A stretch of 64,000 nt of DNA, taken from contig JAIEMN010000043.1 in the NCBI GenBank assembly GCA_019752115.1, positions 1 to 64,000 of the forward strand. Reading direction: 5' to 3'. The notes beneath the pieces are model-generated. The model did not search any database and was not told the origin of the DNA. It saw only the letters and a program-made list of their open reading frames with translations. This DNA is from Gemmatimonadaceae bacterium (GTDB lineage Bacteria > Gemmatimonadota > Gemmatimonadetes > Gemmatimonadales > Gemmatimonadaceae). The translations under genes were made by a program, and so were the position numbers. Within the stretch, counting starts at the first letter, position 1. Every line of letters begins with the position of its first letter. Positions 53,868 to 61,357 of this stretch are shown here, piece after piece.

Positions 53868-53972
53868 TAACCCCTGAGAGCTCAGGGGGCAGACCTCAGG
53901 GGGAAGCGTTCAGGACAGCCGCAGTCCTGAGCTCCTCCCCCTGACGTTCTTCCCCCTGAGCTCTGAGGGGTT
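53868..53972. repeat. TAACCCC...GGGGTT palindromic element, copy C
   Basis: A 105-bp relative of copies A and B, beginning TAACCCCTGAGAGCTCAGGG and ending CCCTGAGCTCTGAGGGGTT. The core TTCAGGACAGCC/GTCCTGAGC is also shared. It lies between convergent genes ending at 53844 and 53995. Sequence after the element (TTGCTATCCGCCAGCG) resembles that after copy B (TTGCCATCCCCACCAGCG), suggesting a shared border. Confidence 0.9.
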
Positions 53973-53994
53973 GCTATCCGCCAGCGCCGATCTT

Positions 53995-54921
53995 TCAGCG
54001 GCAGTGCGTCAGCCACCCATGCCGATCCTCAATCGTCCCCTTCGCGATGCCGAGGTACTCGGTCTGCATCTGCTTGGTGATGGGACCCACGCGGCCGGCG
54101 CCGATCGTGATCTTGTCGATGCTGCGCACCGGCGTGAGCTCGGCGGCCGTACCGGTGAAGAACACTTCGTCGGCCATGTAGAGCATCTCGCGCGGGATGT
54201 GCATCTCCTTCACCGGGATCCCGGCGTCGGCGGCGAGCTGCATGATCGTGTTGCGCGTGATGCCGCCCAGAATGCTGCCATCGAGCGGGGTCGTGATGAT
54301 CGTCCCCTTCGAGACGCAGAACACGTTCTGGCCGGAGCCTTCGCTCACCACGCCGCTCGGTGAGAGCGCGATGCCTTCGGCGTAGCCGTTGGCGAGCGCT
54401 TCCATCTTGATGAGCTGGCCGCTCAGATAATTGCCGGCAATCTTGGCCATCGCCGGAATCGTGTTCGGCTGCACCCGGTGCCAGCTGGCGATGCAGGCGT
54501 CCACACCAGCGTCGAGCGCTTCGTCACCCAGGTAGGCGCCCCAGGGCCAGCAGGGGAGATACGTCTCGATCGGCGCACCGATCGGCACCATGCCGGCCGT
54601 GCCGTAGCCGCGCACGACCATGGGGCGGATGTAGCAGGCATCGAGACCGTTGCGCACCACGAGCTCGCGCGTGGCCTCGACCAGCTGATCCATCGTGTAC
54701 GGGATCTCCATCCGGTAGATCTTGCACGAGTGGTAGAGCCGCTCGAGATGCTCACGCAGGCGGAAGACCGCCGGCCCCTTGGGGGTGCTGTAGGCGCGGA
54801 TCCCTTCAAAGGCGGAGGATCCGAACTGAACGGAGTGCGCGAGCACGTGGATGGTCGCGTCGGCCCACGGGATGAACTGGCCATCGCGCCAGATCCACTG
54901 CGTCTCGGAAATGCGGCTCAT
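53995..54921 (-). CDS. ilvE: Branched-chain amino acid aminotransferase
   Basis: 308-residue class IV PLP aminotransferase. Schiff-base Lys160 in MAKIAGNYLSGQL (E. coli IlvE uses Lys159). FGSSAFEGIRAY, RPMVVRGYGTAGM, and DEVFFTGTAAELTPVRSID are the substrate and PLP motifs of the BCAT group. It makes Leu, Ile and Val from their keto acids with glutamate. Last gene of a minus-strand cluster, 35 bp downstream of the SDR gene. Confidence 0.95.
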   Translation of the reverse strand: MSRISETQWIWRDGQFIPWADATIHVLAHSVQFGSSAFEGIRAYSTPKGPAVFRLREHLERLYHSCKIYRMEIPYTMDQLVEATRELVVRNGLDACYIRPMVVRGYGTAGMVPIGAPIETYLPCWPWGAYLGDEALDAGVDACIASWHRVQPNTIPAMAKIAGNYLSGQLIKMEALANGYAEGIALSPSGVVSEGSGQNVFCVSKGTIITTPLDGSILGGITRNTIMQLAADAGIPVKEMHIPREMLYMADEVFFTGTAAELTPVRSIDKITIGAGRVGPITKQMQTEYLGIAKGTIEDRHGWLTHCR

Positions 54922-54956
54922 GTGCGTCTATCGGAAAAGGGTCCGCGGCTCGTCGA

Positions 54957-55745
54957 TCAGAGCAGCGTTTTCATCGCGCCGCCGTCCACCAGGACGGCTT
55001 GGCCGGTCACGAATCCGGCGCGCGCCGAACAGAGGAAAGCTATCACGGCCGCGAGCTCATCGGGGCGTCCGAGGCGGTTCACGGCCGCTTCGGCGGCCCA
55101 ACCGGCAAAGATCGCGTCGCGGCTGGCCCCGCTGCGTGACGCGTTCGCCGTCGCGAGGCCGTCGAGCCGCTCGGTGGCGGTAAAGCCCGGCAGGACGGTG
55201 TTCACGGTGACCCCGTCCTTACCGACCTCATCGGCCAGCGTGCGCAGATAGCCCGTCACCGCCGCGCGCAGACTGTTGCTGAGAATGAGGTTGCCCTGCG
55301 GCTTGCGCACAGCGATGGACGTGATGGCCACGACGCGCCCCCACCCGCGCTCGCGCATGCCGGGGACGAACGCGCGCGTCAGCTCCACAACGCTCCGCAG
55401 CAGCAGCTCACTCGCGGCGGTCCAGTCCTCCCAGCTCTGGGTCATCGGCGGACCCGGTGGCGGGCCACCTGTGTTGCACACGAGGATGTCGGCGCGGCCG
55501 TACTCCTCCATCGTGCGCGCCACGAGCACCTCGATCCCGGCCTGCGTCGCGAGGTCGGCCGCCACGGCCGTCACGCGCGCCCCCAGCGCCTCGAGCTTCA
55601 CGCGCGCCGCCTCGATCGAGGCGGCGTCACGCGAACAGATCACGAGCTCGCACCCTTCCTTCGCAAACTCTTCGGCGGTGGCGTAGGCAATGCCTTTGCT
55701 CGCGCCGCACACCACCGCCACTTTGCCCTGCAGTCCGAGATCCAT
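54957..55745 (-). CDS. Short-chain dehydrogenase with atypical active site
   Basis: 262 residues. The cofactor motif is CGASKGIAYATA (Gly-rich TGxxxGxG-like), then NTGGPPPGP and TSIAV with the catalytic Ser. The YxxxK pair is not seen where expected: LILSNSLRAAV has Ser and Arg in its place. The C-terminal DGG motif (VLVDGGA) is present. A known divergent SDR subgroup with SNxxR shares this change; activity may differ from a usual ketoreductase. It lies 7 bp downstream of the cupin gene. Confidence 0.87.
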   Translation of the reverse strand: MDLGLQGKVAVVCGASKGIAYATAEEFAKEGCELVICSRDAASIEAARVKLEALGARVTAVAADLATQAGIEVLVARTMEEYGRADILVCNTGGPPPGPPMTQSWEDWTAASELLLRSVVELTRAFVPGMRERGWGRVVAITSIAVRKPQGNLILSNSLRAAVTGYLRTLADEVGKDGVTVNTVLPGFTATERLDGLATANASRSGASRDAIFAGWAAEAAVNRLGRPDELAAVIAFLCSARAGFVTGQAVLVDGGAMKTLL

Positions 55746-55752
55746 GGTGGCC

Positions 55753-56382
55753 TCAGCGGCTCCCGGTCATCGGAATCCCGGTGCGCAGATACGCATCGGT
55801 CTTCTCGATCCAGTCCTGGCGCGGCGGATTGAAGATGTCGACATCCAGCGTGTCCTCGAGCGCTTCGGCGCGATGCCGCACGCTGCTCGGAATCACCAGC
55901 ACTTCGCCCGCGCGCACATCCACGTAGGTGTCACCCGGATTGTCGGCGTGCTCCCCGATCCAGAAGCGCAGCGCACCGCTGATGATGTAGGTGAGCTGCT
56001 CGTTGATGTGATCATGCGCGGGCACGATCGCGCCCTGCTTCAGATACACATGGGCGAGCATCTGCTTCTCGGTGTAGATGAGGCGACGGCCGATGAGCGG
56101 CGTCATCTCTTCGATCTCGAGATCTTCCCAGGCGATCTTGCGGACGTCGGACATGAGTGGGGGTGGTGAGGGGGGAGTGAAAGACGGCGCAGCGGGGACA
56201 GTCGTGACGGCGACCGGCGGTGGGAGCATGGACGCGCGCGCGGCGGCCTGCGCGGCCTTCGCCGCGGCCGCTTTGGCGTTCTCTTTCTTGAGCTCCCACA
56301 GCTGCCAGAGGCAGAACAGCATCCCCGCGCCGAAGGGCAGCAGGGCATCGAACAGAAACATCGGGTGGAGAAACTTCTCCAT
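55753..56382 (-). CDS. Membrane-anchored cupin protein
   Basis: 209 residues. The N-terminus holds a hydrophobic helix (LLPFGAGMLFCLWQLW), then a Lys/Ala-rich helix and a Pro-rich linker to about residue 76, followed by a cupin of about 133 residues (PAHDHINEQLTYIISGALRF and VLVIPSSVRHRAEALED). An alternative start at Met77 (56154) would give a soluble cupin, but no Shine-Dalgarno precedes it. Two His of motif 1 and one of motif 2 suggest a metal site. Starts 30 bp after the NAD(P)-binding gene. Confidence 0.8.
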   Translation of the reverse strand: MEKFLHPMFLFDALLPFGAGMLFCLWQLWELKKENAKAAAAKAAQAAARASMLPPPVAVTTVPAAPSFTPPSPPPLMSDVRKIAWEDLEIEEMTPLIGRRLIYTEKQMLAHVYLKQGAIVPAHDHINEQLTYIISGALRFWIGEHADNPGDTYVDVRAGEVLVIPSSVRHRAEALEDTLDVDIFNPPRQDWIEKTDAYLRTGIPMTGSR

Positions 56383-56412
56383 CGCGAATCGCGCGCCGTG
56401 ACGGTGGTGCGC

Positions 56413-57051
56413 TCAGGCCTCGGCCACGTACACGGCCTGCTGCGCAAACTGCGGCGTCATCGCTTCGGCGAGCAGCGCCTTCGCGAGCGTCGGGCGCGAG
56501 ATCTTGCTCCCCACGCCGATGGTCTGCGCCGGCCCGATCTTGAGCGCGCCACTGCCGGCGCCGTCCATGAACTTGGGCGGCTTCACCAGCGTCCACCCGT
56601 CGAGCTTGGAGGTGCGCACCACCCGCTCCTGCTCCTCGCGGTCCTCGAGCATGCCGTCGTGGGCCGAGCGCTTGGTGAACATGTTCATCAGCTTGGCCCC
56701 CATCCCCACATTGCCGGGGAGCTCACCGGTCATCGCATCCGTCACCACGATGAGGCGCTGCTGCCCCAGCGCGCGCATGGCCGCCACGATGACCTTCGTG
56801 GCCGCGGCGCAATACGGGACCCGCGCGTCCGCTTTGTGTCCGAACAGCACCAGTGCCACGTCGGTGCCGCGCAGGACTTCGCGCACCGCCGCCGGGTCGG
56901 ACAAGGACCCCACGACCACCGTGGCCGAGGCGGGCACCTTTTCGGACGGCTTGGCGCGGTAATGGAGACGCATGGTCAGCCCCGCGGCATCGGCCTGTTC
57001 GATGAGGACGTGGCCAAGCCGCGAGGATGCACCAAAAACGGAAACGATCAT
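56413..57051 (-). CDS. NAD(P)-binding (NmrA/atypical SDR) protein
   Basis: 212 residues from ATG 57051. The N-terminal Rossmann motif IVSVFGASSRLGHVLIEQA and the later segments VVVGSLSDPAAVREVLRGTD and ADALVLFGHK-like region mark an atypical SDR. No catalytic YxxxK is visible, as common in NmrA-like sensors; the RLIVVTDAMTGELPG and WTLVKPPKF segments are typical. It may bind NADPH as a sensor or act on quinones. Divergent from formate-THF ligase across 84 bp. Confidence 0.82.
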   Translation of the reverse strand: MIVSVFGASSRLGHVLIEQADAAGLTMRLHYRAKPSEKVPASATVVVGSLSDPAAVREVLRGTDVALVLFGHKADARVPYCAAATKVIVAAMRALGQQRLIVVTDAMTGELPGNVGMGAKLMNMFTKRSAHDGMLEDREEQERVVRTSKLDGWTLVKPPKFMDGAGSGALKIGPAQTIGVGSKISRPTLAKALLAEAMTPQFAQQAVYVAEA

Positions 57052-57135
57052 CTGGTGGGGTGGACGACAGGAGGGTTGGACGTCACGATACAGGACGCCA
57101 TTCCCCAAAATTGCACCCCCTCCCCACCCGACGCC

Positions 57136-58818
57136 ATGACGACCGCCCCCCTCCGGGTCCCGAGCGACATCGAGATCGCCCAGCAGGCCACGATGCGCCC
57201 CATCACCGCCGTGGCGGCCGACCTCGGACTGGGACCGGACGACATCGACCAGTACGGGCGGTACAAAGCCAAGCTCCCGTTGTCCCTCGCCGCGGCGCCC
57301 GCCAAGGGGCGCCTGGTGCTGGTCACGGCGATCAACCCCACGCCGGCCGGCGAGGGCAAGAGCACCGTGAGCGTCGGGCTGTCGCAGGCGCTCCGGCGGT
57401 TGGGCAAGAACGCCATCCTGTGCATGCGCGAGCCAAGTCTCGGTCCGGTCTTTGGCGTCAAGGGCGGCGCGGCGGGCGGTGGCTACTCGCAGGTGCTGCC
57501 GATGGATGACATCAACCTGCACTTCACCGGCGACTTCCACGCCATCTCGAGCGCCCACAGCCTGCTGTCGGCCATGCTCGACAACCAGTTCTACCATGGC
57601 AACGCCCTTGGCCTGAACCCCAAGGCCATCGCCTGGCCGCGCACGATCGACATGAACGACCGCGCGCTGCGCACCGCCATCATTGGCGTCGGCGCCGGCA
57701 ACGGCACCATGCGTGAAGAGCGCTGGGTCATCATTCCGGCCTCGGAAGTGATGGCCATTCTGGCGCTCGCCACCGGGCCGGAGGATCTCGAACAGCGCCT
57801 CGGCAACATCATCGTGGGCACCACCAGCGGCACCAAGCAGCCGGTGCGCGCGCGCGAACTGGGCGCGACCGGCGCCATGACGCTGCTCCTCAAGGACGCG
57901 CTGCGCCCCAATCTCGTGCAGACGCTCGAAGGCGGCCCCGCCATTCTGCACTGCGGTCCCTTCGGCAACATCGCCCACGGCTGTAACTCGCTCATCGCCA
58001 CGCGCGCCGGTCTCGCGCTCGGTGACATCGTGGTCACCGAAGCCGGCTTCGGCAGCGACCTGGGCGCCGAGAAGTTCTTCGACATCAAGTGCCGCTTTGG
58101 CGGGCTCAATCCCGAAGCCGCCGTGCTCGTGGCGACCGTACGCTCACTCAAGATGCAGGGCGGCGTCCCGAAGAACGCGCTCGACACCGAGAATCTGACG
58201 GCGCTCGAGAAGGGGCTGCCGCATCTCGCCCATCACGTCAACAACGTGCGGCAGTTCGGCGTGCCGGTCGTGGTGGCGATCAACCGTCGTCTCACCGACA
58301 CCGAGGCGGAAGTGCAGATGGTGCACGACTACGCCGCCAAGCTGGGTGTCGCGGTGTCGATGTGCAACGTGTGGGCCGAGGGCGGTGCCGGTGGCGAGCA
58401 TCTCGCGCGCGAAGTGCTGCAGCTGCTCGACGGCAAGGCGGCCCACTTTGCGCCGCTCTACGACACGCAGCAGCCGATTCGCGCGAAGGTCGCCACGATC
58501 GCCGCAAAAGTTTACGGTGCCGACGGCGTGGATTTCAGCCCGAGCGCCGAGAAGAGTATCGACTGGCTCGAGAGCATCGGTATGCACGACACGCCGGTGT
58601 GCATGGCCAAGACGCAGTACTCGCTCACCGACGATGCCACGCGCCTCGGCACGCCGAAGGGATTCCGCATTACCGTGAACGAAGTCTACGGCAGCGCCGG
58701 CGCCGGCTTCGTGGTCGCCAAGTGCGGCGACATCATGACGATGCCCGGATTGTCGAAGAAGCCGGCGGCCGAGGGCATGCGCCTCCGGGCCGACGGCACC
58801 ATCGAGGGATTGAGCTGA
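57136..58818 (+). CDS. fhs: Formate-tetrahydrofolate ligase
   Basis: 560 residues, standard length. The ATP-binding motif NPTPAGEGKST (68-78), EPSLGPVFGVKGGAAGGGY and LHFTGDFHAISSAHSLLSAM are FTHFS hallmarks. It makes 10-formyl-THF from formate, THF and ATP in one-carbon metabolism. ATG at 57136, divergent from the NAD(P)-binding gene, and 9 bp from the convergent globin stop. Confidence 0.97.
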   Translation: MTTAPLRVPSDIEIAQQATMRPITAVAADLGLGPDDIDQYGRYKAKLPLSLAAAPAKGRLVLVTAINPTPAGEGKSTVSVGLSQALRRLGKNAILCMREPSLGPVFGVKGGAAGGGYSQVLPMDDINLHFTGDFHAISSAHSLLSAMLDNQFYHGNALGLNPKAIAWPRTIDMNDRALRTAIIGVGAGNGTMREERWVIIPASEVMAILALATGPEDLEQRLGNIIVGTTSGTKQPVRARELGATGAMTLLLKDALRPNLVQTLEGGPAILHCGPFGNIAHGCNSLIATRAGLALGDIVVTEAGFGSDLGAEKFFDIKCRFGGLNPEAAVLVATVRSLKMQGGVPKNALDTENLTALEKGLPHLAHHVNNVRQFGVPVVVAINRRLTDTEAEVQMVHDYAAKLGVAVSMCNVWAEGGAGGEHLAREVLQLLDGKAAHFAPLYDTQQPIRAKVATIAAKVYGADGVDFSPSAEKSIDWLESIGMHDTPVCMAKTQYSLTDDATRLGTPKGFRITVNEVYGSAGAGFVVAKCGDIMTMPGLSKKPAAEGMRLRADGTIEGLS

Positions 58819-58827
58819 GCCGTCGCC

Positions 58828-59238
58828 TCAGGTGGCGGCAGCGCGCTTCATCACACCACCGATGAAGCTGTACAGCTCCGTCCACGCCCGCTTCACCTCG
58901 GGCGTCCAATCGTTGCCCAGCCCCTGCTCGAGCGCCCAGAGCAGGGCGGCGCCCACCGTCTCGTACTGCGGCAACGTCACGCCATAGTCCACGTGGCGGC
59001 GCGACAGCTCCTGCAGGTCCTCGATGATCTGCGGCGGATAGTCGAGCATCTGCACGAGCGTATCGACGGTCTGCAGAAACTTCTCGTACTGCACATGCAT
59101 CGGCTTGTCGTCGAACAGCGCCTTCGCCGAGGGATCGATGGCGAACAGCCGATCGTAAAACAGCTCGGCGGCCTTGAGGCGAATCGGCACGAGGCTCATC
59201 CAGGTATGCCGGATGAGGCGTTCGGCTTCAGGATTCAT
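58828..59238 (-). CDS. Single-domain globin
   Basis: 136 residues from ATG 59238. Flavohaemoglobin/Vitreoscilla-type globin: LFYDRLFAIDPSAKALF (B-CD region), proximal His82 in LSRRHVDYGV, and ALEQGLGNDWTPEVKRAW (G-H helices). Tyr28 could be the B10 residue. No reductase domain. Probable NO or O2 handling. It overlaps the YigZ-like gene by 11 bases. Confidence 0.9.
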   Translation of the reverse strand: MNPEAERLIRHTWMSLVPIRLKAAELFYDRLFAIDPSAKALFDDKPMHVQYEKFLQTVDTLVQMLDYPPQIIEDLQELSRRHVDYGVTLPQYETVGAALLWALEQGLGNDWTPEVKRAWTELYSFIGGVMKRAAAT

Positions 59239-59851
59239 CGCGGAGTTCTTCGAGGTGGGTCGCGCCACGCGTGAGATCCTGAACCACGGATCTCAGATGC
59301 GGGATTTGTTCACGTGGGACGCGCACGGTAAAAGATGCGCTCGCTTCGAACGTTTGCGCGAGTATCTCCGCCGGGACGGTTGGTAACGCCTGGAGCACGG
59401 CCCCCACCTGGGCGTAGCTAACCTCGAAGGTCACGTCCGCCGTCTCCACCCGTTCCACGGTCTGGAGCGTGGAGAGTGCCTCCTGCACCGCGCCACCGTA
59501 CGCCTTCACCAGACCGCCCGTGCCGAGCTTGATGCCACCGTACCAGCGTGTCACGACGGCGGCAATCTCGCCGATCCCGCTGTGCGCGAGGACCGTGAGC
59601 ATCGGGCGCCCCGCGGTCCCATGCGGCTCGCCGTCGTCGCTCATGCCGATCCGGTCCGTACTTCCGGGCGCACCGACCACGTAGGCCCAGCAATTGTGGG
59701 TCGCCTCGGGGTACGTGGCCTGCATCGCCTTCACGAAGGCCTGCGCCTCCTCGGTGGTGCGCACCCGCTCGATCGTGCACCGGAAACGGCTGCGGTCGAT
59801 GACCTGCTCGACCTCATGCCGGCCGGCGGGGACCGGATAGCGGGTGCTCAC
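59228..59851 (-). CDS. YigZ/IMPACT-family protein
   Basis: 207 residues. The IMPACT domain signature THNCWAYVVG, SDDGEPHGTAGRPML, AAVVTRWYGGIKLGTGGLV and KAYGGAVQEAL is complete; the C-terminal ~60 residues form the DUF1949 domain. Translation-related regulation is known for the eukaryotic homologue; bacterial role unclear. Located 9 bp downstream of the RhlE gene. Confidence 0.94.
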   Translation of the reverse strand: MSTRYPVPAGRHEVEQVIDRSRFRCTIERVRTTEEAQAFVKAMQATYPEATHNCWAYVVGAPGSTDRIGMSDDGEPHGTAGRPMLTVLAHSGIGEIAAVVTRWYGGIKLGTGGLVKAYGGAVQEALSTLQTVERVETADVTFEVSYAQVGAVLQALPTVPAEILAQTFEASASFTVRVPREQIPHLRSVVQDLTRGATHLEELRDES

Positions 59852-59860
59852 GACCCGACG

Positions 59861-61339
59861 TTACGACTTGTACGGGCTGTCGGAGCGGGGGCCACTCGGG
59901 CGACTGCTCGGGCGACCGCCCGCGCGGCCACCGCCGGCCCCACCACCACCGCCGCCACCGCCACCACCACCACCGCCCGGACCGCGACGACGGCGATTCT
60001 TGTTGGCGCCCGACGGGGCGCCGCTACTGGGCGCACTGCCGCCGCTCCGGGGACCGGCCTCCTTCTTGGCGCGACGCGACGCCTCGGCGTCCTGCGCCGC
60101 CGCCCGACGCGCCGCCTTCTCCGCGGCGCGCGCGCGATCTTCGGCCTTCTTCTTGCGAATCTCGGCGATGCGCTCGGCGAGCGGCACCTCAAGTTTGGCC
60201 TGCGGCTTGGCGGTGTAGTCGAAGTCGGGCACCGTCACGCGCGGTAAGGTCTTCTTGATCGCGCGTTCGATGAGCTTGAGCTCGCCCTCTTCATCCGGGC
60301 TCACGAACGTGAACGCCTCACCGGTCGCTTCGGCGCGCGCCGTTCGTCCGACCCGGTGGATGTAGTCTTCGGCGGCGACGGGCACGTCGAAATTCACCAC
60401 GTGGCCGAGCGCTTCGACATCGATGCCGCGGGCGGCGATGTCGGTAGCGACGAGCACCTGATACGTCCCGTCCTTGAAGCCCGCGAGCGCCTGCGTGCGC
60501 TGGCTCTGCGAGCGGTTGCCATGAATGCGCTCGGCCTTGATGCCGGCGGTCACGAGCTGGCTCGCCAACCGGTTCGCGCGATGCTTCGTGCGCGTGAAGA
60601 CGAGCGCCTGCGGCATGTCACCGCGCTTGAGCAGCGCCACGAGCAGCGCGCTCTTGAGATCGGCCGCCACCGGATACACCGCCTGCGTGATGCCCTTGGC
60701 CGGCGCCGCCTGACGCTGGAGGTTGAGCGTCACCGGCTTCTGCAGCATCTCCTGCGCGAGCGACGCGATCGGCGCCGGCATGGTCGCGCTGAAGAAGAGC
60801 GTCTGCCGCTTCTTGGTCGGCAGATGCCGCAGCACCTTCTTGATGTCCGGCAGGAAGCCCATGTCGAGCATCCGGTCGGCCTCGTCGAGGACGAGATACT
60901 CGAGCGCATCGAGCTTGCCGTACGGCGCCCGGAAGTGATCGAGCAGCCGCCCGGGCGTGGCGATCATCACATCGACGCCGGTGCGGAAGGCGTGCTCCTG
61001 CGGCCCCATGCCCACACCGCCGAACACCGCGGCACCGGTCAGCGGCGTGTGCACGACCACGTCATTGAAGCTTTCGAGAATCTGCGCCGCGAGTTCGCGC
61101 GTGGGCGTCAGCACCAGCACCCGCGTCTTGCCGCGCGGCTTCTCCATGATCTGGTGCAGAATCGGCAGGAGGAACGCATACGTCTTGCCGCTGCCGGTCA
61201 TGGCGCAGGCGAGAACGTCCTTGCCTTCGAGGGCCGGCGGAATCGCCTCCGCCTGAATCGGCGTGGGACGGGCAAAGCCCAGATCCTTGAGGCCGCGCAG
61301 GAGGCTCGGGTGCAGATTGAGACTGCTGAAATTGGTCAT
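59861..61339 (-). CDS. rhlE: DEAD-box RNA helicase, RhlE-like
   Basis: 492 residues. Q motif FARPTPIQAEAIP, Walker A AMTGSGKT, DEAD in YLVLDEADRMLD, FFSATMP, and HRVGRTARAEATG are all present in RecA-like domains 1 and 2 (about 1-375). The C-terminal tail is basic (KKKAEDRARAAEKAARR) then extremely Gly-rich, which usually aids RNA binding. Operon with the ABC transporter (upstream), YigZ and globin. Confidence 0.95.
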   Translation of the reverse strand: MTNFSSLNLHPSLLRGLKDLGFARPTPIQAEAIPPALEGKDVLACAMTGSGKTYAFLLPILHQIMEKPRGKTRVLVLTPTRELAAQILESFNDVVVHTPLTGAAVFGGVGMGPQEHAFRTGVDVMIATPGRLLDHFRAPYGKLDALEYLVLDEADRMLDMGFLPDIKKVLRHLPTKKRQTLFFSATMPAPIASLAQEMLQKPVTLNLQRQAAPAKGITQAVYPVAADLKSALLVALLKRGDMPQALVFTRTKHRANRLASQLVTAGIKAERIHGNRSQSQRTQALAGFKDGTYQVLVATDIAARGIDVEALGHVVNFDVPVAAEDYIHRVGRTARAEATGEAFTFVSPDEEGELKLIERAIKKTLPRVTVPDFDYTAKPQAKLEVPLAERIAEIRKKKAEDRARAAEKAARRAAAQDAEASRRAKKEAGPRSGGSAPSSGAPSGANKNRRRRGPGGGGGGGGGGGGGAGGGRAGGRPSSRPSGPRSDSPYKS

Positions 61340-61357
61340 CCCGGAACCTAACGACCC

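Noticed and set aside
57052-57978. N-terminal extension of the NAD(P)-binding protein
   Set aside because: This part is antisense to formate-THF ligase; the Rossmann motif begins exactly at Met 57051.
59930-60000. Gly-tract region of rhlE as a separate repeat or regulatory element
   Set aside because: It is in frame and encodes the Gly-rich tail common to RhlE-like helicases.
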